The notes beneath the pieces were generated by a model, which was not told the DNA's origin, ran no database searches, and saw only the letters and a list, made by a program, of their open reading frames with translations. This document shows positions 27,128 to 35,899 of a stretch of DNA of 64,000 nt, piece by piece. The DNA lies in assembly GCA_003225005.1 (NCBI GenBank), contig QIAN01000205.1, forward strand, positions 19,380 through 83,379. Reading direction: 5' to 3'. How positions within the stretch are numbered: the stretch's first letter is position 1; the number at the start of each line of letters is the position of its first letter. The translations under genes were made by a program, and so were the position numbers. Source of the DNA: Acidobacteriota bacterium. GTDB lineage: Bacteria > Acidobacteriota > Terriglobia > Terriglobales > Acidobacteriaceae.

Positions 27128-30100
27128 ATGAATTCTCCGCTTAGTCGTAGTTTGAGGATTCTCAGCTCAGCGATGTTGACCGTCGCGATCTGTATCGGGA
27201 TGTCCGTCAACTCCGCGGCGCAAGCGGGCACTGCCGCAGCTGCACTCAACGGCACGGTGCGAGACCCTTCCGGTGCCGCGGTGCCGAGCGCAACTATAAC
27301 CCTGATCAATGTCCAAACAGGGTTCCGGCAAGTGACGCAGAGCAACGCGACCGGAAGCTATTCTCTTGTCAACATCAGCCCGGGCAACTACACCGCGACG
27401 GTTGCGAAGGAAGGTTTTTCCACCGGCAAGTCATCTGAGTTCGAACTCGGTGTGAATCAGACAGCCACCCTCAACTTCGATTTAAGGGTGGGCAGCACGA
27501 ATACAACGGTTGAGGTCTCTGCCAATTCGGTTCAGATCGAAACGTCCACGGCCGAACTCGGGACAGTGATCGGGACCGTTGAAGTCAGTTCGCTGCCCTT
27601 GAACGGGCGCAATTTCACAGAGCTACTGCTGCTTCAGCCTGGCGTTAGCCCTGTAAACACTACGGAGAATTCCGGCTTCGGTGGCGGTTTCTTCGGTAAT
27701 CCGACCGGAACCGTCGTGCTTCCCGCGATCAATGGCCAGAATAACCGCAGCAATATGTACCTGCTGGACGGCATCAACAATTACGGCTCGATCCGCGACA
27801 CTTACGCGGTGCAGCCGACTCTGGACGATATTCAGGAGTTCAAAGTCCAATCCCACAACGACGAAGCGCAATTCGGGCAAGTATTAGGCGGGATCGTAAA
27901 TGTGGTGACGAAGTCAGGAACCAATCGACTTCACGGAGACGTGTGGGAATTCCTGCGCAATGATGCGATGGATGCGGCAAACTATTTCCACCCGGTGAAG
28001 ACCCCGCTAAAGCAGAACCAGTTTGGCGGGGGAGTCGGCGGTCCCGTGATCCTGCCGCATTACAACGGCCACGACAAGACTTTCTTCTACCTTTCTTACG
28101 AAGGATTTCGTAACCACACGGCATCGAACAGCTTCTTTCGCACCCCAACCGCAGCGCAATTGGGCGGCGACTTCAGCAACCTCGATAGTCAAGGAGTACA
28201 ACTCTACAATCCGTTCAGCAACAACGGCACCACGGTTCAGCCGTTTATGTGCGACGCGAGTGGAAACGCGCTCCCCGCTCCCGGCAATATCCAAGCCGCG
28301 GGAACTCCTTGCAACAAAATTCCGTCGAGCATGATCAGTCCGACCACGGTTTACATCGCGAAGACGTTGTTCCCGGCGCCGAACCCCACGATCGCTGCTC
28401 AGTCTCCACCTTTCAATGGCGTCGATACGACTCCCGCGATTATCCGGCAGGATCAGATCTCCCTCCGCTTCGACCAGCAGATCGGTACGAAGGACCGCTT
28501 CTTCGGGCGCTGGACGGCAGCATGGGAGCCCATTACCGCTTCCGGGGGGTACCCGGGTGTGACGGGGACGACTAAGGACAGTAACTACAATGTGGCAGTG
28601 AACTGGACTCACACTTTTGGCTCCAGTTCCGTGCTAGAGCTAACATTCGGTCGTACTTCAGCGCAGGCCAACCACGGAGGAAGTTACGCGAATGTGCCGT
28701 CGAACTTCTATCAACAGGCTGGACTAGCTCCCAATTTCTACAACCATGGTGTTTTTGGTGGCCCCATCGTTCCAGGATTTGTGGTGGGCGAAAACTACCT
28801 CGGCAGCACCGCGACCTTCGTGGGCAAGTTGCACTATACGAACATCTGGGAATACCGCGGTGATTACTCCAAGACTTTTGGGAGGCACAGTTTCCGCACG
28901 GGCGCCAGCCTCGCCTCCTACGGATGGGAACAACCTTTCTATGGCTCGCAGGAGAACTTTGATCAAACGCAGACCCAGGATGCTGCCTTTGACTCGAATA
29001 CAGGCGATGCAATGGCCTCCATGGTACTGGGTGTCCCGTCCTATGCCGAAGTGGACAACGTTTATTCGCTGCTTCACGGCGGCAAGATCATTGGCGTGTA
29101 CGCGCAGGATCAGTGGAGGGTTAACGATAAGCTCACCGTTAACTATGGTCTGCGTTACGACCTGACAGTAAATCCCCGCCAGGGCAAATCCTCCAACGGA
29201 AGTGATATCACCGGGGACTTTAACTTCAGCAACGGAACGTACATTCTGCAGAAAGCTGCTCCGGCATGTTCCGCGACTCAGGGAGCGCCCTGCATTCCAG
29301 GTGGTACGCTGCCACCTCATGTCGTAATCGCCAGTAACGGAAAAATCCCCCAGGACGACTACACCAATTTTCAGCCCAGAGTCGGATTTGCCTATCGACT
29401 GACAGCGAGAACGGTGATGCACGGCGGGTATGCAAGGTTCTACGACAATTGGGCCGGTATCACCGAAAATATTTCCAATTTCACTCAGCTCTGGCCCAAT
29501 GTGGCATTTGTCGCAGCTCCTGGCGGCTTCAATTCCTTTGGACCACCCACCGGATTAGCCAACGATCCGCTTAATTTGGGAACTGGCACGGGTAGTATCA
29601 AGCCGGATGTTTCGCCGTTTACGCCTCTGAATGCGAGCCCATATACCGACCCTCACCTCAAGAACGGGTATTCGGACCAATGGAATCTCGGATTCCAGCG
29701 AGAATTGGCTCCGGGCGCAATTGCGACCATTAATTACGTAGGTTCTCGTAACGGAAACGTAGCCACTACGGTCACCGCCAACGCGGGTTGTTCGGGCGCC
29801 CCTTGCCCCATCAGCCAGCCCATTCCTTATCCGTACATTCAGTTCCAGGTGCCGTACACCAAGAGCATCTCGTCAACGAACTACAACGGTCTGCAAGTTT
29901 CCTCGCAATATAAGTTGCATTCCGGGATCATGGGGACCATCGCATACACGTGGTCGAAGGCGCTCACTACTGGCTGTGACGGTTACAACTCAGGCTGCGA
30001 GGTCCAGAACCCATACAATCTGAGTATGGATCGTGGACCGGCGGCCCACGATCTTACCCATATCTTCACCACGAGCTTCGTGCTGCCGCTTCCGTTCGGT

Positions 30101-30622
30101 GGAGGAAGACGATTCAGCACTGGCAGCAGCCTGATGAATCACATCATCGGCAATTGGCAGCTGAATGGGATCCTTTCTCTAAACAGTGGACCGCGTTACG
30201 ACGTCCAAGACAATAACGCGATTTCGAATATCAGTAACTTTGCCGGAATCGAACGTGTCAACCAGGTTGCGGATCCTCGTCGGAGTACGCTCGACTATGC
30301 CTTGGACAAACTTCACCCGATTAACTTTAACGCTTTCGCTGATCCTCCGACGGGGAGTTTCGGCACAATGCGGCGCAACAGTCTGACCGCGGACTGGGGG
30401 CGCAACTTGGATCTGTCACTATTCCGCTCATTCTCCATATCAGAGTCCAAGCGGTTCGAGTTCAGAGCCGAAGCTTTCAACCTAACCAACACCCCCGTGA
30501 TGGGGACTCCCGACACGTTCTTAGGAGATGGAAACGCTTATCAGGGCGGCACTTTTGGCTTAGTGTCGTACACCGCCAACACTGAGCGCCAGCTGCAAAT
30601 CGCGCTGAAGTTTTATTTCTAA
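27128..30622 (+). CDS. TonB-dependent receptor, Oar-like, with carboxypeptidase-regulatory domain
   Basis: This 1164-residue outer-membrane receptor starts behind GGGAGG. A Sec leader (to about residue 32) precedes a carboxypeptidase-regulatory domain (GTVRDPSGAAVPSATITLIN), a plug with SLPLNGRNFTELLLLQPGVS and KVQSHNDEAQFGQVLGGIVN, and a beta-barrel that ends in LKFYF. It should import oligosaccharides released outside the cell, with TonB energy. The barrel sequence differs from the receptor at 5252, so a second glycan type is plausible. A FadR-type operator and a TTGACA box lie upstream. Degenerate SDR genes follow on the same strand. Confidence 0.92.
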   Translation: MNSPLSRSLRILSSAMLTVAICIGMSVNSAAQAGTAAAALNGTVRDPSGAAVPSATITLINVQTGFRQVTQSNATGSYSLVNISPGNYTATVAKEGFSTGKSSEFELGVNQTATLNFDLRVGSTNTTVEVSANSVQIETSTAELGTVIGTVEVSSLPLNGRNFTELLLLQPGVSPVNTTENSGFGGGFFGNPTGTVVLPAINGQNNRSNMYLLDGINNYGSIRDTYAVQPTLDDIQEFKVQSHNDEAQFGQVLGGIVNVVTKSGTNRLHGDVWEFLRNDAMDAANYFHPVKTPLKQNQFGGGVGGPVILPHYNGHDKTFFYLSYEGFRNHTASNSFFRTPTAAQLGGDFSNLDSQGVQLYNPFSNNGTTVQPFMCDASGNALPAPGNIQAAGTPCNKIPSSMISPTTVYIAKTLFPAPNPTIAAQSPPFNGVDTTPAIIRQDQISLRFDQQIGTKDRFFGRWTAAWEPITASGGYPGVTGTTKDSNYNVAVNWTHTFGSSSVLELTFGRTSAQANHGGSYANVPSNFYQQAGLAPNFYNHGVFGGPIVPGFVVGENYLGSTATFVGKLHYTNIWEYRGDYSKTFGRHSFRTGASLASYGWEQPFYGSQENFDQTQTQDAAFDSNTGDAMASMVLGVPSYAEVDNVYSLLHGGKIIGVYAQDQWRVNDKLTVNYGLRYDLTVNPRQGKSSNGSDITGDFNFSNGTYILQKAAPACSATQGAPCIPGGTLPPHVVIASNGKIPQDDYTNFQPRVGFAYRLTARTVMHGGYARFYDNWAGITENISNFTQLWPNVAFVAAPGGFNSFGPPTGLANDPLNLGTGTGSIKPDVSPFTPLNASPYTDPHLKNGYSDQWNLGFQRELAPGAIATINYVGSRNGNVATTVTANAGCSGAPCPISQPIPYPYIQFQVPYTKSISSTNYNGLQVSSQYKLHSGIMGTIAYTWSKALTTGCDGYNSGCEVQNPYNLSMDRGPAAHDLTHIFTTSFVLPLPFGGGRRFSTGSSLMNHIIGNWQLNGILSLNSGPRYDVQDNNAISNISNFAGIERVNQVADPRRSTLDYALDKLHPINFNAFADPPTGSFGTMRRNSLTADWGRNLDLSLFRSFSISESKRFEFRAEAFNLTNTPVMGTPDTFLGDGNAYQGGTFGLVSYTANTERQLQIALKFYF

Positions 30623-30683
30623 GTTGTCGGACCGTTCTGAGCCGGCATTGGATCACGAGGCGGTGGACATCGCGGGAGGCAGA

Positions 30684-31458
30684 GTGGCGTACGCCTGCTT
30701 GGATCTGAACGGCAGACCGCCGTGGTCATTGGAGGCACATCTGGCATCGGCCAAGCGATCGTTTGGGATTGGCACACGCGGGTGCCGACGTCATCGCCAC
30801 CGGTCGTAGGCTTGAGCAGGTAAAGGCAATCGCTGCCGAAATCGAAGCTGCCGGCTGTCGCAGTTTGTCCATGACAGTTGATGTTAGCGATAGGGCTTCC
30901 TTGGAACGACTGCTCTCTGCCGCACTGGACTCATTTGGAAACGTAGACATCCTGGTGAACTGCGCCGGACGCATAAAACGAGCGCCTACGATCGACTCGT
31001 CTGAAAGTGACTGGGAAGAAATTCTGGATATAAACCTGATGGGTGTGCTCCGCGCCTGCCAGATATTCGGGCGCCACATGCTACAAAAAGGATATGGACG
31101 AGTCCTCAACATCACGTCGCTCAATGTATTCGTGGCGCTGCATGAAGTCGCGGCCTACGCGGCCAGTAAAGCGGCAGTTCAATCGCTGACGAGATCGTTA
31201 GCAGTTGAGTGGGCAGGTCGTGGAGTTTGCGTCAATGCGATTGCGCCCGGCGTATTTGCAACCGCACTAAATTCAGAGCTATTGCAAGGCACTGACCGAG
31301 GGCAGGAATTGCTGATGCGCACACCGATGAAGAGGTTTGGTACCGCGGAAGAGGTGGTAGGAGCGGCGATTCTTATTGCTTCAGATGCGGCCAGCTTTAT
31401 GACTGGTTCCGTATTGATTGTCGATGGCGGTTTCTTGGCGAGCGGCGTTAATCAGTGA
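30684..31458 (+). pseudogene. short-chain dehydrogenase/reductase with broken N-terminus
   Basis: The SDR body is readable from 30763 (GLAHAGADVIATGRR, the NCAG motif, the Tyr-x3-Lys site YAASKAAVQSL, then a PG-F-T segment). The N-terminal beta-strand and cofactor motif are split into two other frames: LDLNGR around 30700, then VVIGGTSGIGQAI at 30722-30760. Two single-base deletions within about 50 bp would restore an intact GxxxGIG Rossmann fold. A TTG start at 30763 would give a protein without the NAD site. It could have served as 2-keto-3-deoxy-L-fuconate dehydrogenase. Sequencing error cannot be excluded. Confidence 0.72.
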
Positions 31459-31556
31459 TTTGCAGTTTCTTGAACAGTGCGCACACTGGCGCGTGGCAAG
31501 TTGGACGAGAAGATTGGCCATTGCCGCGGTCTTGACAGAGATACTGAAGGATTCTT

Positions 31557-32316
31557 GTGGTCGAGAGCAAACTTAAAGGACTAACCGCGCTAGTCACCGG
31601 TGCAAGTAGTGGAATAGGTGCGGAAACGGCATTTCGACTTGGAGCCAACGGTGCGTATACGCTTATTCATTACCATGAAAACTTGCAGGGCGCGACAGAA
31701 GTTCTTGAGAAGATTCGCCAAGTCCGTGGGGATGGGGAACTCATCTCCAGAGATTTGAGTAACAGTTCAGGCATTGCGCAATTCACTGGTTCATTCGCAA
31801 GCTTGCAAAGGCCAATTGACATTTTGGTGAATAACGCTGTTCTCTGATACAGAGAAAGCCGTTTCTGGAGATTACTGAACAACTGTGGTCAGAAGCCTTC
31901 ACGTTGAATGTCAAGCGCATTCCTTACGACAAAGGCTCTCCTTCCGTCGATGGTGCAGCGCGGACGTGGTTGTGTGGTGAACATTACGTCAGTAGCGGCC
32001 CGCTTTGGCGGTGGCATTGGGGCAATTGCGTACTCCTCAGCAAAAGCAACGCTATCGACAATGACGAAAGGACTCGCTCGAGAATTTGGACCAAAAGGTA
32101 TTCGCATAAATGCAGTTTCACCTGGAACATCGATACGAATTACCACTAGAAGTTTTCTGCACGGGAGTCTCTCGATGCGGTCGTGGCTGCGACGCCTTAC
32201 AGCGCCTTGGGACAGCAAATGATATTGCCGATGTGATTGTTTTTCTTTGTTCGGATGGTGCTCGTTTCATTCAGGGCCAAGTAATTGAGGTGAACGGGCG
32301 ATTTCTAATGGTGTGA
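31557..32316 (+). pseudogene. second SDR gene, multiply frameshifted
   Basis: The N-terminus is intact (LTALVTGASSGIGAETAFRL) up to DILVNNA, where the frame is lost near 31840. The following parts read in other frames: QRKPFLEITEQLW, then VNITSVAARFGGG with YSSAKATLSTMTKGLAREFG, then a piece crossing a TAG near 32145, and finally RLGTANDIADVIVFLCSDG. At least four lesions including a stop make this a real pseudogene rather than a single sequencing error. It belongs to the same cluster as the SDR at 30684. Confidence 0.88.
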
Positions 32317-32406
32317 GTGCGCGATGCCCCCACTGAGCAGTCCCGAAGAATGTGAACAAAGTAGGCATGCGAGGGATTTCAATCTGAGTACTTGGTCTGG
32401 AGCCTA

Positions 32407-34506
32407 ATGAGTGTGTCCATGCTGCTGCGTCGACTAGGTTGGATAGCGTTGTTGGCTCTCGTTTGCCGGTCAGGATTCGGGCAAGATCAGGGACTGGTGG
32501 CCTACTGGCCGTTCGATGAAGCGAAGGGTACGGCCACCGTTGAGAGCAGCAAGCAGACGGAAGACGTGATCCAAGGGAATTTTTCGTTGGTGAGCGGCGT
32601 CCGTGGCAAGGGGATCAAGTTCGATGGATTCACGACCCGCATTACACGCAAATCAGATCTGCCGGAGATCCACGAGGCTGTGACATTCGAGGCCTGGATC
32701 GCACCCCAAGCGTACCCTTGGAATTGGAATGCCATCGTCGAGCAGGAGAAGCGCTATTTTTTTGGACTGGACGCCACTGGGCACATCGGTCTGCGGGTTT
32801 TCGTTGATGATCAATGGCGGGAGTGCTTTTCGGCGGTGCAAGTTCCGTTCATGCAGTGGTCGCATATCGCCGGCACTTTCGATCCCCAAAACGGCCTTAG
32901 CCTCTACATCAACGGCCAGGAAGGCGGTCGTCTCAATATTGCCGGTCATCTCGGTCAGGGTGAAGTAGACCCTAGTAATGGTCAACCCACCGCGGGCAAA
33001 TTTCAGATCGGCCGCAACCTGGAAGAAGTTCCGGCCGCCGCATCGTTGAAGATTCCGGCGTCGTATTCGTTTGACGGAATCATCGATGAGCTGAAGATCT
33101 ACGGCCGCGCTCTCGATGCCGGCGAGATCAGGACAGCGTACGAATCGGTGCGTCCCGCGTCCCCACCTGAACTTACCCCACGCAAGCTTCCCGTAATCCC
33201 GGTCGGAGACAAGCGATTTGGCGCTTTTTATACGCGTCTGAAGTTCTATCCTGAGTGGGACCAGCTGTGGCGAATCGACGAGTATCCGGACCTGGTCGTC
33301 ACCTTCGACGACCAATCGTACAAGATGGTGTTCTGGCACGGGACTACATACAACATGAATCTGGTCACGGAGAACGGCCGCTGGATCGGAGACCAAAGCG
33401 CGGAGGGAGCAAGAGGTGAGTTTGGATGTGAGGAGCATATGTCCGACAAGCAGGCCCGCTATGCTCACGTTCGCCTGCTCGAAAATAGCGCTGCGCGCGT
33501 TGTCGTTCACTGGCGGTATGCCTTGACGGATGTCAAGTACAACATCGGGGAGGAGGATCCGATCACCGGTTGGGGAGCTTGGGCGGACGAGTACTACACC
33601 ATCTATCCCGATGGTCTGGCGGTTCGTCATTTTCTCGTACATGGCCGGCAGAGGGGATACAGCATTACAGAACCTGCGACGTTGAACAATCCTGGCGAAA
33701 GAGCGGAAGACAACGTCTCGATCGACGCGGCGACTCTGGCCAATATGGATGGCGAGACGCGGACCTTTAGCTGGGAAACATGGCCCTCCGATGGAGGCAT
33801 AGGCGCCGAATTCCAACATCCGGTGTCCAATGCCAATATTGCGATCGTGAACACCAAATCGGATTTCAAGCCCGTCTATATCTATCCGCCTCCCACTCGC
33901 ATTATCCCCTACGGTGGAGGCGTCGGCGAGACTCGCCCGTATCTGTCGAAGTTTCCGATCTGGAACCACTGGCCTGTTGCGCAAATTCCATCGGATGGCC
34001 GACCCGCACTTGCTCTGGATCGGGTGTCAAGTTCGGCGATTCTCTCTCCTGAACCACCAGAGACGAAGCGACCCAGAGACGGCATTGTGGAGGGCAGATT
34101 TGTTATGGGCCTCACGAACCAGCCGATATCTGTGATTCTTCCCTTCGCCCGCGCCTGGTTGCAGCCACCTGACTTGAAAATGTCTGGGAAGGATTTCGCC
34201 AGCGACGGTTATGACCGCGATGACCGGGCTTACCACCTTCGCCGGCTGTCGCAAGGAAACACGAAACTGGAGTTCAATATTCAGGCCGGCGAGAAATCGC
34301 CGGTAGTGAACCCGGCATTCGTCATCGATGGATGGGGCAGAGAAGGCGCAGCGCTGCGATTGAACGGCAAGCTTGTTACAGAAGGCAAAGACTTTCGCGT
34401 CGGCCACATTGACCGGTTAGAAGGCTCCAGTCTTGTGGTCTGGATTCGGGCGCAGCTCACTGCAGCCTCACAGTTTTCGCTAACACCACAGTCGGGATCA
34501 AACTGA
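32407..34506 (+). CDS. LamG-domain protein with uncharacterised C-terminal region, intact copy
   Basis: This 699-residue secreted protein starts at MSVSMLLRRLGW with GGAG seven bases upstream. A short leader ending near FGQ is followed by a LamG/concanavalin-like jelly roll (about residues 25-245: GLVAYWPFDEAKG, FDGFTTRITR, VTFEAWIAPQAYPWNWNAI, LYINGQEGG, FDGIIDELKIYGRALD). The remaining 450 residues, from KRFGAFYTRLKFYPEWDQLW onward, match no family I recognise; they are rich in Trp, Tyr and acidic residues and contain WADEYYTIYPDGLA and W-NHWPVAQ. Three other copies lie in this window. A carbohydrate-binding plus enzyme or substrate-recognition role is plausible but unproven. Confidence 0.85.
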   Translation: MSVSMLLRRLGWIALLALVCRSGFGQDQGLVAYWPFDEAKGTATVESSKQTEDVIQGNFSLVSGVRGKGIKFDGFTTRITRKSDLPEIHEAVTFEAWIAPQAYPWNWNAIVEQEKRYFFGLDATGHIGLRVFVDDQWRECFSAVQVPFMQWSHIAGTFDPQNGLSLYINGQEGGRLNIAGHLGQGEVDPSNGQPTAGKFQIGRNLEEVPAAASLKIPASYSFDGIIDELKIYGRALDAGEIRTAYESVRPASPPELTPRKLPVIPVGDKRFGAFYTRLKFYPEWDQLWRIDEYPDLVVTFDDQSYKMVFWHGTTYNMNLVTENGRWIGDQSAEGARGEFGCEEHMSDKQARYAHVRLLENSAARVVVHWRYALTDVKYNIGEEDPITGWGAWADEYYTIYPDGLAVRHFLVHGRQRGYSITEPATLNNPGERAEDNVSIDAATLANMDGETRTFSWETWPSDGGIGAEFQHPVSNANIAIVNTKSDFKPVYIYPPPTRIIPYGGGVGETRPYLSKFPIWNHWPVAQIPSDGRPALALDRVSSSAILSPEPPETKRPRDGIVEGRFVMGLTNQPISVILPFARAWLQPPDLKMSGKDFASDGYDRDDRAYHLRRLSQGNTKLEFNIQAGEKSPVVNPAFVIDGWGREGAALRLNGKLVTEGKDFRVGHIDRLEGSSLVVWIRAQLTAASQFSLTPQSGSN

Positions 34507-34597
34507 ATTCGCAAAGCCCGAGGATTACGAAACGTCGGCCGGTCCTTCGAGGAACTTACAATCCGCAATAGACCACAGTTACCGGGAGACTAAGAAC

Positions 34598-34690
34598 ATG
34601 AGCTACACACGACGAGATCTCTTAACGACCGGTTTGGCCGCTTCTGCCGGGGTTAATCCAGCCCCAGCTGGAAGATACGGCTCGCCGTAA
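34598..34690 (+). pseudogene. orphan twin-arginine leader
   Basis: A 30-residue frame with a good ribosome site (GGGAG) begins MSYTRRDLLTTGLAASAG and stops soon after. The leader is complete and the enzyme body is missing. In the next frame, sequence just downstream reads RRLAQRLLNIDHELDHLTPK before a stop, apparently the tail of an unrelated gene, so a junction lies near 34660-34680. Confidence 0.5.
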
Positions 34691-34753
34691 ACTTCGCCGA
34701 CTCGCGCAGCGGCTCCTCAACATCGACCACGAACTCGATCACCTAACCCCAAA

Positions 34754-35143
34754 ATGAGTGCACATTGGCCAGTCAATGCGACAAGTCTGGCAGGTTGCGA
34801 CAAATGTGGCGTTAGCAAGCATATTGGCTATTACGGCCTGAACGGCAAGAAGGAAGGTTTGGAAGTACACGACCTGCGTCGCAGCGCGGCCAAGGCCATG
34901 CGGCTGGCGGGCGTGGCCGAAAGCACGGTGATGAAAATTGGCGGTTGGAAAACGGCCAGTATGTTTCGCCGCTATGCCATTGACAGCCACAAGGACCAAC
35001 AACAGGCTGTTGAACTGCTGGAGGCGGCCCGTGCCCGACAGGCTGCACAGGGCCAGCCCAGCGGTTTAGCCCCTACTACGGCCCCTGTTGCATCACAAAC
35101 GACGGTTGGTGAGCCAAAGCTGGCCAGCGCGAAGGTTCAATAA
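34754..35143 (+). pseudogene. tyrosine-recombinase (integrase) C-terminal remnant
   Basis: The 129-residue frame contains only the C-terminal catalytic segment of a phage-type integrase: LEVHDLRRSAAKAMRLAGV with the conserved His/Arg, KIGGWKTASMFRRYAI with the nucleophilic Tyr, then a charged tail. The N-terminal core-binding domain and first catalytic Arg are missing, so it cannot be active. The stop lies 25 bp from the 3' end of the tRNA-Leu gene, the usual position of an integrase next to its attachment site. Confidence 0.82.
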
Positions 35144-35168
35144 TGTGCAGTGTTTACGCGGGTAAAGT

Positions 35169-35258
35169 TGGTGCCGGGAGGGGGAATCGAACCCCCACAG
35201 GGCTTTTGGCCCCTGCGGATTTTAAGTCCGCTGCGTCTGCCAATTTCGCCATCCCGGC
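35169..35258 (-). tRNA. tRNA-Leu (anticodon UAA)
   Basis: On the minus strand the sequence folds as a class II tRNA. The acceptor stem GCCGGGA pairs with TCCCGGC, there is a D arm with GGCAGACGC, the anticodon loop CTTAAAA carries TAA, a long variable arm follows (AGGGGCCAAAAGCCCT), and the T arm reads GGGGGTTCGATTCCCCC. The discriminator is A and CCA is encoded (35169-35171). An integrase remnant abuts the 3' end. Confidence 0.96.
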
Positions 35259-35899
35259 GTCGCAGAATAATTTATCTCGATTCGGAGCTTTGATTGCAGC
35301 CGAATGGGACATCGCTCACCACCGGCCGCACTGCCAGTTTTCGGCGGCCGTCTGATCGTTTTCAGTATTGCATAGCTACTGAACAGCTGCTAGCTGGGCT
35401 TGAGACCTAAGATGGGTGTGGCGGCGTCGCCCACTCGATGGTCTTGGCGCTAACGCTGCACTCTTACCCCAGCTGCTCGGGCGTGGCAGCAAAGCTAACT
35501 TCAAACTCTCCAGGGTTTCTGGGAAGAGAGAATTGACGGAAGGAAGATGAATCGACCGATCAGGCATCAAATCCGTAACGGCCCAACCGATTCTTGATTG
35601 AGATGCCTCAGATCCCCGCGAGTCTTGCAAAATCGTCGTCGCTAGGTATTGCGGAAATCAGTGTGCTGCGGCCGCACTAGAGGATACCGCCGCGAGAATG
35701 GAAATCTTCCCTGAGACGGACTGCGTCCAGGCAGCCATCCCCTCACCGTCCGATCGACCGTCTTTATCAAAGTACAGGGCTTCTTCGTACAACACATCTG
35801 TGCCGGAGTAGAGTTGTCGCTCACAACAAGAACAGGGTGCGCAGATCGGCACCTAAACGTCAGGACCGAGACTCCAACCAATGCACAGATTGCCGCGCT
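35259..35899. other. intergenic stretch without a confident gene
   Basis: Three short minus-strand frames occur (for example 35658-35852, reading ALYFDKDGRSDGEGMAAWTQ), but none has a clear ribosome site or a recognised family. One may be a decayed 3' end. The upstream region of the tRNA must hold its promoter. Confidence 0.4.

Noticed and set aside
32653..33984. 443-codon open frame on the minus strand inside the LamG gene
   Set aside because: It is antisense to a gene with clear domain structure, lacks a ribosome site and any family pattern; long antisense frames are common in GC-rich coding DNA.
35376..35881. Short minus-strand frames next to the tRNA
   Set aside because: No ribosome site, no recognisable family and overlapping alternatives; at most a decayed 3' end.
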